This document shows, one piece after another, positions 33,491 through 42,700 of a stretch of DNA of 64,000 bases. A model generated the notes under the pieces. That model saw only the letters and a list, made by a program, of their open reading frames with translations. It was not told where the DNA came from and did not search any database. The DNA comes from Anaerolineaceae bacterium. GTDB taxonomy: Bacteria > Chloroflexota > Anaerolineae > Aggregatilineales > Phototrophicaceae. The translations under genes and the position numbers were made by a program. The stretch spans positions 62,001 through 126,000 of the forward strand of contig JACKCG010000006.1 of NCBI GenBank assembly GCA_020634135.1. The letters run 5' to 3'. Each line of letters opens with the position of its first letter. Position 1 is the first letter of the stretch.

Positions 33491-35032
33491 ATGCTGGCAA
33501 TTGTGAACGCCTGCGCGATCATCGGGCTGGATGGCACGATCGTGGAAGTGCAGACCGATTTCAACCCGCGAGCCGGTATCCCCACCTTCTCGATTGTCGG
33601 GCTGCCGGATAATGCCGTCAAGGAGAGCCGCGAACGGGTAAGAACGGCCATCAAAAACAGCAACCTGAGTTTTCCGAACAAAGGGTATTTGGTCAACCTA
33701 TCCCCGGCAGACATCCCCAAACACAGCACAGCCTATGATCTGGCGATTGCGGTGGGCGTGCTGGCGGCCACCGACCAGATTCCGCTCACGGCGATTGACC
33801 GCGCCCTGTTTATCGGAGAACTGTCGCTGGATGGCGGCATCCGGCATGTGAAGGGCGCGCTGCCAATGGCGTATGCCGCCTATGAGAACGGCTTCACGAC
33901 GATCTATGTCGCGCCGGACGACGCGCCCCAGGCGGCACTGGTCGAGGGCATTCAGGTCATCCCGGTGCAGTCATTAGGGGAACTGGTCGAGCATCTTTAC
34001 GGCCTCAACCCCATTCCGCCGTACCAGGCAGACGCGGCTTCGTCGCTGCTGGCGGCTCAGGATGCCGATGGCGTCGTGGATTTTGCCGATGTCAAGGGGC
34101 AGGAACACGTCAAACGGGCGCTGGAGATTGCGGCGGGCGGCGGCCATAACGTACTGCTCACCGGCCCGCCCGGCACCGGCAAAACGCTGCTCGCCCGCGC
34201 GATGCCCGGCATCCTCCCCCGCCTGACCTACGAGGAAGGGCTGGAAGTCACGCGCATTTACTCGGTGGCCGATATGCTCAATAGCGACTTCCCACTGGTA
34301 CAGGTGCGTCCTTTCCGCGCTCCGCATCACACGATTTCACAGGCCGGGCTGATCGGCGGCGGCGCCGTCCCGCGCCCGGGAGAAGTATCCTTGTCGCATC
34401 GGGGAGTGCTCTTTCTGGACGAGGCTGTTGAGTTTTCCGGCAAGGCGCTGGAAGTGCTGCGCCAACCGATGGAAGATAAGATCGTCACCATCAGCCGAGC
34501 CAGGGGGACGCTCACATTTCCCGCCAATTTCCTGCTGGTGATGGCCCGGAATCCCTGCCCCTGTGGCTATTATGGCGACCCGGTGAAGCCCTGTACCTGC
34601 ACGCCGACCATGATTACCCGCTACCAGAGCAAACTCTCCGGCCCGCTGCTGGATCGCATTGATATTCATGTGGATGTGCCGCGTGTGGAGTACGACAAAC
34701 TCATGGGGGAGGGCAAAGGTGAATCGTCGGTGACGGTGCGCCAGCGGGTGGAGGACGCCCGTGAATGGCAGCGCCAGCGTTTCCGTGACCTGCCCGGGTT
34801 ATTCGCCAACGCCGACATGGGGCCGGGGGAAGTGCGCGAGTTCTGCACGATGGGTGCGGACGCCCGGCAACTGCTGGAACTCTCAGTCAAACGGATGCAT
34901 CTGAGCGCCCGTGCCTACCACCGCATCCTCAAACTCAGCCGGACGATTGCCGACCTGGCCGCCAGCGACATGATACAAGTCCCGCACGTCGCAGAGGCGA
35001 TTCAGTACCGGCCCAAGACGGCGGGGATGTGA
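33491..35032 (+). CDS. comM: YifB/ComM family Mg-chelatase-like AAA+ ATPase
   Basis: The start at 33491 (MLAIVNACAIIGLDGTIVEV) is the family start; the frame extends 60 codons upstream without homology. The 513-residue protein has an N-terminal Lon-protease-like domain (about 1-180) and a chelatase-type AAA+ module with Walker A TGPPGTGKT and Walker B VLFLDEAVEF. A CPCGYYGDPVKPCTC loop probably binds zinc, and a C-terminal lid (RAYHRILKLSRTIADL) completes it. ComM homologues are hexameric helicases that promote branch migration during integration of foreign DNA in natural transformation. No other competence gene is in view. Confidence 0.9.
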   Translation: MLAIVNACAIIGLDGTIVEVQTDFNPRAGIPTFSIVGLPDNAVKESRERVRTAIKNSNLSFPNKGYLVNLSPADIPKHSTAYDLAIAVGVLAATDQIPLTAIDRALFIGELSLDGGIRHVKGALPMAYAAYENGFTTIYVAPDDAPQAALVEGIQVIPVQSLGELVEHLYGLNPIPPYQADAASSLLAAQDADGVVDFADVKGQEHVKRALEIAAGGGHNVLLTGPPGTGKTLLARAMPGILPRLTYEEGLEVTRIYSVADMLNSDFPLVQVRPFRAPHHTISQAGLIGGGAVPRPGEVSLSHRGVLFLDEAVEFSGKALEVLRQPMEDKIVTISRARGTLTFPANFLLVMARNPCPCGYYGDPVKPCTCTPTMITRYQSKLSGPLLDRIDIHVDVPRVEYDKLMGEGKGESSVTVRQRVEDAREWQRQRFRDLPGLFANADMGPGEVREFCTMGADARQLLELSVKRMHLSARAYHRILKLSRTIADLAASDMIQVPHVAEAIQYRPKTAGM

Positions 35033-35150
35033 GGCGATATAATTGAAATGCCTTGCCGGGACTGATGCCACTGAGCCGGCTCGTCCGCTCGGCTTTGCAG
35101 AGGGAAATCTGTACCTTACTTCCAGTAAACGACTGAGGCGCAAGAACACC

Positions 35151-35612
35151 ATGTCTACGGTGAATGAGAACAGACAATTACTCCTGGAACGATTAAACAA
35201 TGTGGTTGCACATCTGCTCGATATTTACCGAAGTGTGCCTGATCCCGATATGATGGTTTATGAACTCTGGACGGCCAAAGACGTTCTGGCTCACCTGACA
35301 TTCTGGCATGAAAGTTTTGCTCGAAATGTCAGTGATCTCGCCCGCGACATTAAGCCTACACCACTGAAAGGCAAACTCAGTGATCTTAACCAGGCGGGCG
35401 TGGATGCTATGAAACCTTACTCATTAGAAGCGGTTATTGAACGCCTGGAAATCGCGCAAAGGACTATTTGGGATAATGTTCTGTCTCCCAGGGTTGTTCT
35501 CATTCCATACAAAAAGGGTTCAAGAGATTACACTCCTGAAGAACATCTGGAGATTGTGATTAATCATATCACCCAGCATTTACAGGATGTCGTCAAAGCA
35601 TCTCATGCTTAA
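35151..35612 (+). CDS. DinB-like (ClbS/DfsB) four-helix protein
   Basis: The start at 35151 (MSTVNENRQ) is the natural domain start; the frame begins earlier at 35043 but that part is not homologous. The 153-residue all-helical protein has LWTAKDVLAHLTFWHESF and a late HITQHLQDV, giving the histidines of a DinB-type metal site. ClbS/DfsB members act as thiol-dependent or DNA-protecting enzymes, but most are uncharacterised. Codon use looks less GC-biased than that of its neighbours, which may indicate a more recent arrival. Confidence 0.7.
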   Translation: MSTVNENRQLLLERLNNVVAHLLDIYRSVPDPDMMVYELWTAKDVLAHLTFWHESFARNVSDLARDIKPTPLKGKLSDLNQAGVDAMKPYSLEAVIERLEIAQRTIWDNVLSPRVVLIPYKKGSRDYTPEEHLEIVINHITQHLQDVVKASHA

Positions 35613-35759
35613 CGACTTGACGGCTCTACACAGTCTACTCCCTACCGTTGGATGAATAATCAGACCCCACCATATTGAAGATCGGCAGGTAATAGTGCCG
35701 ATACTGTTTGGCAACAATCCCCCCCCGCAGCGTCATCACCTCATCTTATGAATTGGAAA

Positions 35760-36296
35760 TCACTTCCGATCCGGCTCATAGATGAGCGCCGCAACGCCGG
35801 AACTGAGTGGTCGGGCTTCCACAAGTTTGAGCGTCGCAGTGGTTTCCTCGCCGAAGAGACGCCTGCCTTTGCCCAGCACCACCGGGTAGACAAGAAGCCG
35901 GTAGCGATCCACAAGATCGTGCTGAATGAGCGTTTGCACAAGCGTGGCGCTGCCATGAACCACAATGTCCTTACCGTCTTGCTGCTTGAGTCTGGTGATT
36001 TCCGCCACGACATTGTCTTTAATGAGCATCGAGTTATTCCACCCGGCTTTGTCCAGTGTCGTGGACACCACGTATTTGCGCACACTGTTGAAGTAGGCGG
36101 CTCCTTCATCCTTGCTCTCCGGCCAGGCTGCCGCAAACCCTTCATAGGTCACGCGCCCCAGGAGCAAGGCATCACTGGCGTCAGTCTCATCGCCCTTGAA
36201 CCTGGCGATGTCGTCATTCCAGTAGGGCATAGTCCAGGCTGGCGCTTCCACGACGCCATCCAGCGATATGAATGCAGTGACGACGATGTTCCTCAT
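35760..36296 (-). CDS. Dihydrofolate reductase/RibD C-terminal-like protein
   Basis: 178 residues. The fold starts MRNIVVTAFISLDGVVEAP. LLLGRVTYEGFAAAWP and an internal DIVVHGSATLVQTLIQHDLVDRY, with a following VLGKGRRLF, give the NADPH-binding region. This is the YwjB/YyaP group of RibD_C proteins, whose substrates are not known. It converges on the preceding DinB-like gene. The start has no strong ribosome-binding site. Confidence 0.82.
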   Translation of the reverse strand: MRNIVVTAFISLDGVVEAPAWTMPYWNDDIARFKGDETDASDALLLGRVTYEGFAAAWPESKDEGAAYFNSVRKYVVSTTLDKAGWNNSMLIKDNVVAEITRLKQQDGKDIVVHGSATLVQTLIQHDLVDRYRLLVYPVVLGKGRRLFGEETTATLKLVEARPLSSGVAALIYEPDRK

Positions 36297-36501
36297 GGCG
36301 GTTATCCTTTCACTCTCTGCCGGTCAATGATGATACACCGATAATTCAGGTTGCATGGCTTCCTCCTCGCTCATTGAGATACATTTATTATACCGTTACC
36401 TTCCAGGTAAGCCTGGACACCAGCGGCAGCGGGGGATTGATGTATGCACGTCTGAGCGTGTTGAAGCACAGGGCTTCTGCCGTCGTTATCGCTTCATCTA
36501 T

Positions 36502-37284
36502 TCACGCCAGGCTCTCGTTCAGAGTTACCGGGGCAAGCGGGGCGTCCTGCGCTAACAGTGCCAGCGTGGCCTCTAATACCCGCCGTTGTTGAGCGGCATC
36601 CCCTGGTTTGCCGAGTGTCGCTCCCCGTTCTAACTGGGTAAATGTCGCTCGCGGCGGGACGGTGGGGCGCGTCCGCCCGGTATTCCAGGTTGTCAGGGTC
36701 GTAGCGATCCCTGCCAGTTCCAATCCCCGCGCGATCAGCCCAACGGACTGAGAACACAGCGGTCAGGAAGGCACCAGCAGCGCCGCTTGCGCGCCCATCC
36801 CCTGCGCCAGCGCCAGAACCGCCGGGGCCAGGTCGTCCGCGATACGGATCACGTCTGTCAGGTAGCCGGAATAACTGATAACCGTCGGCATGACTTCCCC
36901 GATCACGCCCGCTTCTTCCAGGTCGCGCAGGTGGCGCAGCGGCAGCAGTACCTGCGGGTCCGTATTCACTGCCGTATGATCGTAGTGATCGTGGGCATAG
37001 GCCAGCGCATCGAACGGCGTATCCAGCGGAAAGGTACGGAGTGTGTAATCGCCATAGGGGTGTGGCGCGTCGAACGGTTCCTGGGTGTCTTTCAAATAGC
37101 CACCCGCCGACGAGATCAGCACCAACCGGCTCCGGCTGAGGTCAATGCCTGGAGTCGGTGGCAGCGGGTCGTTATAGGGGCGCGGGTAGAGCTTCCAGTC
37201 GAATTCGCCGGTCTGCTGGTGGTGTGCCAGCCAGCCCGCTGTGTAGTCCTGAATCCAGCGTTCAGGGTTATCCAGGATTGCCAT
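36502..37284 (-). CDS. GrdB-like selenoprotein with in-frame UGA (UxxC)
   Basis: Reading from ATG 37284 (behind AGAAGGATGG), the frame meets UGA at 36763-36765 and then stays open to 36502, giving 260 residues. Around the UGA the product reads LLVPS-U-PLCSQSVGLIAR, with Sec at 174 and Cys at 177, a UxxC redox motif. The text on both sides matches the C-terminal part of the selenoprotein B family of glycine/betaine/proline reductases (GrdB/PrdB), as does the earlier EVMPTVISYSGY. A SECIS-like hairpin follows the UGA at the normal distance. Reductases of this family cleave C-N bonds or act on small substrates with Sec/Cys chemistry. Without Sec insertion the product would stop at 173 residues. 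GrdA, GrdC, SelA and SelB genes are not in the window. A sequencing error from a Cys codon remains possible. Confidence 0.8.
36735..36751 (-). promoter_or_regulatory. Candidate bacterial SECIS hairpin
   Basis: Eleven bases after the UGA the mRNA can fold as UCAG-U-CC-GUUG-GG-CUGA: a 4-bp stem, one bulged U, two C-G pairs and a GUUG loop starting with G-U. A bulged U on the 5' arm and a loop beginning with G about 18 bases after the UGA are features of bacterial SECIS elements such as that of E. coli fdhF. Confidence 0.6.
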
Positions 37285-37430
37285 AGACCATCCTTCTGTT
37301 GGAATGCCGGTAGGGCGCTGCGTAAAGAAATCGCGGTACGAACTGTCTATGTTTAGGACTTACGTATTTGGGCGGCAGGTATCATGCCTGCCTGTGTGCA
37401 GGAAGTAGATTATCACAAAGAAGCGCAGGT

Positions 37431-37820
37431 ATGCCACATATTGACACCCTGTTAGACCAACTTGATGCCCTACGGCGGGAATGTGAAGCGGCGATGCTGG
37501 ATTACACCGGCAGCGCAACGATGTGCCAGATACACAAAGATGGTCGTGTAACCGGCGGGCTGAAATACCAGGAAGGCCGGTTGGTCGTCCTGGGGAGCGT
37601 CATCCGCCAGATCAGACAGCGCGCCCAGGAGGACACGCTGCCCGGCTTGCTCGACAGCATTCTCTCAGCGGAAGCCGCCCGGTGGTCGGCACAATTAGCC
37701 CGTTACCAGGCGGCGGAGCGTCCGGCAATCACCTGGGTGGCTTACAGCCAGGGCGGACTGGACACCGTCCGGGAAATCCGGCACAGCCTGCTGGAAAACG
37801 GTATCACGTCTGGACAATGA
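37431..37820 (+). CDS. Hypothetical helical protein
   Basis: 129 residues from ATG 37431, which follows AAGCGCAGGT. The upstream in-frame start at 37368 is less likely. It is helical, with a middle strand pair around HKDGRVTGGLKYQEGRLVVLG. No family is recognised. It overlaps the DUF123 gene as ATGA (37817-37820), so the two are translationally coupled. Confidence 0.6.
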   Translation: MPHIDTLLDQLDALRRECEAAMLDYTGSATMCQIHKDGRVTGGLKYQEGRLVVLGSVIRQIRQRAQEDTLPGLLDSILSAEAARWSAQLARYQAAERPAITWVAYSQGGLDTVREIRHSLLENGITSGQ

Positions 37821-38269
37821 CAACAGCCACATTGCCCACCGGCAAGGGGACATACATCCTTATTCTGCGCCTGGACGAATCCGCCCAACTGACCATCGGT
37901 AAGCTGGGCACCTTCGCTTTCCCTGCCGGGTGGTATGCCTACGTTGGCAGCGCCTTCGGCCCTGGTGGGCTGCGCGGCAGGCTCAAGCACCACCTCGCGC
38001 CAGTGATTAATCCCCACTGGCACATAGACTACCTGCGACAGACCGCGTCAACTCGTGAGGTATGGTATCTCGTCAGCGCGACGGTTTACGAGCATGAATG
38101 GGCGGCGGCGCTGGCTTCTTACTCCCGCGCGGCGATACCCGTTCCTCGCTTCGGCGCGTCCGACTGCCGCTGTGAAACCCACCTGATTCACTTCTCTGAA
38201 CTGCCGGATTTTGCGGAGTTCCAGGGTGACACCGGCCAGCCCATCCAGCGCTGGTATAGCGGTGGTTAG
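37817..38269 (+). CDS. GIY-YIG nuclease-like DUF123 protein
   Basis: The start at 37817 overlaps the previous stop (ATGA). The 150-residue protein shows the DUF123/GIY-YIG core: KGTYILILRL, then GWYAYVGSAFGPGGLRGRL, and HWHIDYLR. Cysteines in SDCRCETH and a nearby His resemble the C-terminal part of DUF123 proteins. DUF123 is a GIY-YIG-derived nuclease domain, found alone or fused to endonuclease III-like enzymes. Likely a DNA repair or processing nuclease; the substrate is unknown. Confidence 0.82.
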   Translation: MTTATLPTGKGTYILILRLDESAQLTIGKLGTFAFPAGWYAYVGSAFGPGGLRGRLKHHLAPVINPHWHIDYLRQTASTREVWYLVSATVYEHEWAAALASYSRAAIPVPRFGASDCRCETHLIHFSELPDFAEFQGDTGQPIQRWYSGG

Positions 38270-38355
38270 ACCGCTCCGATGTTCCGGCAAAGTGCCAGCC
38301 CATCGAAATAAAGATAGTGCTGGCAAATTCATTGAATCTGCACAAGGCAGATTGA

Positions 38356-38401
38356 TTGACAATCGCCCCGCAGTCGCGTTATGATTGTTGCATACGCAAC
38401 A
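38356..38401 (+). promoter_or_regulatory. Promoter and palindromic operator of the MarR gene
   Basis: TTGACA (38356-38361), an 18-base spacer, TATGAT (38380-38385), then a perfect dyad TGTTGC-ATAC-GCAACA (38386-38401) touching the -10. TTGC-N4-GCAA is a common MarR-family operator form, so autorepression is likely. Confidence 0.7.
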
Positions 38402-38406
38402 GTTTT

Positions 38407-38901
38407 ATGTGCAACAAAATGTTATTTGATCCTTTTCTTTCTGATGAAATTGAATCGGGCATTCCTGCCACCAGCCTCTACCGGCTGATTCACGATGTCT
38501 ACGTACTGCTGGACAACGCAGACCGCAGCGTCCTGGCACAGTTCGATCTGACCCCTTCGCAGTATCGCGTCCTCATGCTGATGCACCCGTTTGAGGGTCG
38601 CCGTCTCACCGATCTCAGTTACCGGATGCTGTTTGCCCGCAGCACGATTACCCGTCTGATGGACCAGATGGAAGCTGCTGGCCTGGTTCACCGTGTTACC
38701 GACCCGGATGACCGCCGGGCGCAGCGTGTCGCCCTCACCGCCGCAGGCGCGGATCTGCGATTACGCGCTTATACCGCCCATGAACAGTACATTACCGAGT
38801 GTTTCGCTCACCGCCCCGCGCCGGAGCAGGAACAACTGATCCAACTCTTAAAGCACCTGCGCACTTCGCTGCGCATTCACCTGGGGATTCAGGATACCTG
38901 A
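38407..38901 (+). CDS. MarR family transcriptional regulator
   Basis: 164 residues from ATG 38407; ATG 38419 is also possible and neither has a clear ribosome-binding site. The winged helix-turn-helix covers about 50-130: FDLTPSQYRVLMLMHP, LTDLSYRMLFARSTITRLMDQMEAAGLV, and the DPDDRRAQRVALTAAG wing. MarR proteins are dimeric repressors released by small ligands or oxidation. It is upstream of the maltodextrin operon on the same strand, with a 152-base gap. Its operator controls its own promoter; control of malE is possible but not shown. Confidence 0.88.
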   Translation: MCNKMLFDPFLSDEIESGIPATSLYRLIHDVYVLLDNADRSVLAQFDLTPSQYRVLMLMHPFEGRRLTDLSYRMLFARSTITRLMDQMEAAGLVHRVTDPDDRRAQRVALTAAGADLRLRAYTAHEQYITECFAHRPAPEQEQLIQLLKHLRTSLRIHLGIQDT

Positions 38902-39053
38902 AAGGGGGTGGTGGCCGACCATAGAACATGCTGTCCCGTTCATTATTCCGACGCGACTATGGGGTATTCAAATCCCCTTGTCCACACCACGCAGTTTTCG
39001 TTCTTGATGCAACACCAATCACACAATAATGGTTGTTTAGGAGGTAGTTTTAC

Positions 39054-40892
39054 ATGAAGCGTTTTGGTTTTGTGATCCTGTTGGCGGTATGCCTGACGAT
39101 GGTTGTCGGCGTTCCGGCTGCGGCTCAGGACGGGCGTCCTGACCTGCTGATCTGGGCAGATAACACCCGTGAAAAAGCCCTCACCCCCCTGGTCGAGCAG
39201 TTCTCGGCGGATTTCGGCGTCACCGTGCGCGTGGACGAAATCGGTATGGGCGATATTCGCGCCAACCTGCCGGTGGCTGGCCCGGCGGGCGAAGGCCCGG
39301 ACATCATCATCGCCGCCCATGACTGGATTGGCGAACTCGTGCTGAACGGCTCGGTTGTTCCGCTTAACCTGGGCGACAAAGCAGCGGAATTCAACCCGGC
39401 GGCGCTTTCCCTGTTCACCTATAACGGCGAGCTTTACGGGATGCCCTATGCTGTCGAAAACGTCGCCTTCTTCCGCAATCCGGAACTGGTGCCGGATGCG
39501 CCCGCGACCTGGGACGAAGTCAAGGCGATCACCGAAGAACTGGTCAGCTCCGGCACCAGCGAGTTCGGCTACCTGATTCAGACCAACGACGCCTATCATT
39601 ATTTCCCGATCATGAATGCCTTTGGTGGCTACGTGTTCGGGCTGGATGAAAACGGCAACTATAACCCCGAAGATGTGGGCATTGACAGTCCGGGCGCTAT
39701 TGCCGCAGGGCAGTGGCTGCAAAGCATGGCCGAAGCCGGCTATCTGGTGGCGGATGTCAACTACGATGTGATGCACGCCAAATTCGAGGGCGGCGACGCG
39801 GCCATGATTATCACCGGCCCCTGGGCGCTGCCACGCATCCGCCAGTCGGGTGTCCCGTATGCCATCAGTGACCTGCCTGCCGGGCCTGCCGGGCCGGGCA
39901 AGCCCTTCATCGGCGGCCAGGGCTTCATGATTAGCGCCTACAGCCCGAACCAACTGCTGGCCGAAGCCTTCCTGCTCGACTTCATGGCGAACACGGAGCC
40001 AATGCAGGCCATGTATGATGCTGATCCGCGTCCGCCTGCCTATCTGCCGGTGCTGGAATCGCTGGCCGACCCTGACCTGGAAGCCTTCCGCCATGCTGGT
40101 CTGGTGGGTGAACCGCAGCCGTCCATCCCGCAGATGAGTTCGGTGTGGGGCGCATGGGGTAATGCGCAGCAGTTCACCATCACACAGGAACTGGATGGTG
40201 AGACAGCCTTCACCGATGCCGCCGCGCAAATCCGCGACCTGATCGCCGGACGTGTCACTGGCGCGACCACCTCGGAAACGGGTGAATATGTCGGGCTACC
40301 CGGCACCATTCAAGAGGCGCTGGGCTGCCCCGGCAACTGGCAGCCGGAATGTGAAAACACCCGCATGATCGTGGGCGAAGATGATGGTGTCTGGCAGGCG
40401 GCCTTTGACCTGCCCGCTGGCAGCTACGAATACAAGGTCGCGCTCAACGGCACGTGGGACGTAAACTACGGCATGGGTGGCGAAGCGGGCGGCGCCAATA
40501 TTGTCCTGAACCTGGACGCCGATACCAATGTTGTCTTCCTGTTCGACCCGATCTCGCACTGGGTTACGGATAACGTCAACTCGTTGATCGTGAGCGCCCC
40601 CGGCAGCTACCAGGCTGCCCTCGGCTGCCCCGGTGACTGGGCGCCAGACTGCCTGCTCTCCTGGATGCAGGACGCCGACGGCGATGGCATCTACAGCTTC
40701 AGCACCGATGTACTCCCGGCAGGTGACTATGAAGTCAAGGCCGCGCTCAACCAGAGTTGGGATGTCAACTACGGCGCGGACGGCGAAGCGGGCGGCGCCA
40801 ATATCCCCTTCACCGTATCCGCTGACAATGAGCCTGTCACCTTCTCATTCGACAGTTCAACCAATCTGCTGACTGTAGCGGTCGGCGGTTAG
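39054..40892 (+). CDS. malE: Maltodextrin-binding protein fused to two X25 modules
   Basis: The start follows AGGAGGT. The 612-residue protein has a signal peptide (1-24, PAAAQ), an extracellular solute-binding domain of the MalE type (about 25-400) and two C-terminal X25 modules (about 411-505 and 512-612). Each module carries an ALGCPG(N/D)W start, an LPAG(S/D)YE(Y/V)K block, a WDVNYG and an EAGGANI. X25 modules are known from bacterial amylopullulanases, where they sit beside starch-binding domains. Fused to a binding protein they could hold starch near the transporter (inference). The gene begins the operon malE-malF-malG-GH13. Confidence 0.88.
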   Translation: MKRFGFVILLAVCLTMVVGVPAAAQDGRPDLLIWADNTREKALTPLVEQFSADFGVTVRVDEIGMGDIRANLPVAGPAGEGPDIIIAAHDWIGELVLNGSVVPLNLGDKAAEFNPAALSLFTYNGELYGMPYAVENVAFFRNPELVPDAPATWDEVKAITEELVSSGTSEFGYLIQTNDAYHYFPIMNAFGGYVFGLDENGNYNPEDVGIDSPGAIAAGQWLQSMAEAGYLVADVNYDVMHAKFEGGDAAMIITGPWALPRIRQSGVPYAISDLPAGPAGPGKPFIGGQGFMISAYSPNQLLAEAFLLDFMANTEPMQAMYDADPRPPAYLPVLESLADPDLEAFRHAGLVGEPQPSIPQMSSVWGAWGNAQQFTITQELDGETAFTDAAAQIRDLIAGRVTGATTSETGEYVGLPGTIQEALGCPGNWQPECENTRMIVGEDDGVWQAAFDLPAGSYEYKVALNGTWDVNYGMGGEAGGANIVLNLDADTNVVFLFDPISHWVTDNVNSLIVSAPGSYQAALGCPGDWAPDCLLSWMQDADGDGIYSFSTDVLPAGDYEVKAALNQSWDVNYGADGEAGGANIPFTVSADNEPVTFSFDSSTNLLTVAVGG

Positions 40893-40894
40893 TC

Positions 40895-42700
40895 ATGCGT
40901 ACTGCGCTGGCACGTGCTGGGGTCTCTACCGGGGCCCCAGCCCTGTCCTCGTCACCGGTAGGCTTGATCTTGCGGCTGCTGGCGCTGGCCGTCATTGATG
41001 TTTTTGCCCTGCTGCTGGCCGTCAGCATCGGCGGCGATGGCAATATCTTCCTGGCACTCGCTATCGTGGCAACCGCCTTGATCGTCACTGTGATTACCCT
41101 CGTGCCGGGGTTATGGCCGCTGCGCTGGATGTCCCCCGCCCTGGCGTTGATTGTTCTGATGGCGCTCTACCCGATGTTTTACACGCTCTATGTGGCCTTC
41201 ACCAATTTCAGCGACGGCCACCGCCAGAGCAAAGTCGAAGTCGCGGAACTCCTGGCACAGCGTACTTATCTCCCCGAAGGCGGCACAAGTTACACCTGGA
41301 CACCTTTCGGCAATGAGGCCGGAGACAGTTACGGCCTGTGGCTGGTGGATGCCGAGGGCAACGCTTTCTTCGCGCTCCCCGATCAACCGTTGCAGCCGGT
41401 GACACCCGGCGTCAGCGGCAGTGGCCCGTATGATGAGGCCGGAATCCCGGCCCAAATGGATGGGCTGAATGTATTGCAAGGTGGCGAACGCTTCCGGGCG
41501 CTGACCACCCTGCAAACCATGCAGTTTGGCGACCCGGCCAGTCCGGTTGGCATCAAGAGCCGCAATGAAGCCGGGGCATTTGTCTCGAAGTGGGTATTCG
41601 ACGCGGGGGCCAACACGCTGACCGATATGGAAGCCGGGATAGTCTACCAGGCCGACGACAGCCAGGGGCAGTTCGTCGCGCCAGATGGCACATTCGCTCC
41701 CGTCGGTTACTGGGTGCCGATTGGCCTGAACAATTTCGCCCGGATTACCGGGTTCTTCAGCGGGTTGAGCAATTTTGGCCCACAGTTCCTGACCTTCTTA
41801 TGGCGCTTTGTAGCCGCCGTCGTGGCAGGTTGGGGTGTTTACCGCTTTTTCGGCAAGACCGATATCATGGAAATCTGGCTGGTGCGGCGGGTGGTCGTGC
41901 CGCTGCTGCTGCTGGCGGTCTTCGCTGAGCCGCTGCTGAACCTGTTCGATACCCTGCTGCCAGTCCCACTGTTCAAGGTGTTCGGCTGGACGGTGGCCTT
42001 TGCCTTGTTGTCGGTATTGACTTCCTTCTCACTAGGGCTGTTCATGGCGCTCATCCTCAACCGGGATTTCCCTGGCGTGCGAGTCATCCGGTCACTCCTG
42101 ATTGTCCCGTATGCCATCCCCGGCATGATCGGGATTCTGATCTGGCGCGGCATGTTCAACTCGAATGTGGGCGTCATCCCGGCCACGCTGCGGGACATCT
42201 TCGGCAGTTCCCCGGCATTTTTCAATGACCCTGGCTGGGCGAAGTTTATGATTCTGCTGGTCAACCTGTGGTTCGCCTATCCCTACTTCATGCTCCTGTG
42301 CAGCGGTGCGCTGCAATCCATTTCGGCTTCCATTTATGAGGCGGCAGAAGTGGATGGCGCGAATACCTGGCATAAATTCTGGAATCTGACGCTGCCGCTG
42401 CTGCTGGTGGCGGTTGGCCCGTTATTGATCGCTTCGTTTACGTTTAATTTCAATAATTTTTTGCTGATTGAAGGCCTGATCGAAGGCGGCCCTCCCATCG
42501 CGGGGACAGTCGCGCCGCCAGTCGGCCATACCGATAACCTTATGACCTACACTTACCGCTTCGCGTTTTCTGCCGGCGGCACGCGGGACTTCGGCTATGC
42601 CTCGGCCATTGCGGTGATGATCTTCCTGATCGTCGGCACATTGACTCTGTTACAGTTCCGGCTCACCCGGCGCTGGGAGGAGGTTGGTGAAAATGTCTAA
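40895..42700 (+). CDS. malF: Maltodextrin ABC permease MalF-like
   Basis: A 601-residue protein starting three bases after malE. It has three early membrane segments (about 20-105), a large extracytoplasmic region (about 110-290, corresponding to the MalF P2 loop), and a second membrane part with the EAA loop (EAAEVDGANTWHKFWNLTLPLL). P2 in MalF contacts the binding protein. Its 3' end overlaps malG by eight bases. Confidence 0.88.
   Translation: MRTALARAGVSTGAPALSSSPVGLILRLLALAVIDVFALLLAVSIGGDGNIFLALAIVATALIVTVITLVPGLWPLRWMSPALALIVLMALYPMFYTLYVAFTNFSDGHRQSKVEVAELLAQRTYLPEGGTSYTWTPFGNEAGDSYGLWLVDAEGNAFFALPDQPLQPVTPGVSGSGPYDEAGIPAQMDGLNVLQGGERFRALTTLQTMQFGDPASPVGIKSRNEAGAFVSKWVFDAGANTLTDMEAGIVYQADDSQGQFVAPDGTFAPVGYWVPIGLNNFARITGFFSGLSNFGPQFLTFLWRFVAAVVAGWGVYRFFGKTDIMEIWLVRRVVVPLLLLAVFAEPLLNLFDTLLPVPLFKVFGWTVAFALLSVLTSFSLGLFMALILNRDFPGVRVIRSLLIVPYAIPGMIGILIWRGMFNSNVGVIPATLRDIFGSSPAFFNDPGWAKFMILLVNLWFAYPYFMLLCSGALQSISASIYEAAEVDGANTWHKFWNLTLPLLLVAVGPLLIASFTFNFNNFLLIEGLIEGGPPIAGTVAPPVGHTDNLMTYTYRFAFSAGGTRDFGYASAIAVMIFLIVGTLTLLQFRLTRRWEEVGENV

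Noticed and set aside
36763..36765. Reading the GrdB-like gene as a pseudogene with a nonsense mutation
   Set aside because: The frame downstream keeps family-like sequence, the UGA falls exactly in a UxxC position, and a SECIS-like hairpin follows.
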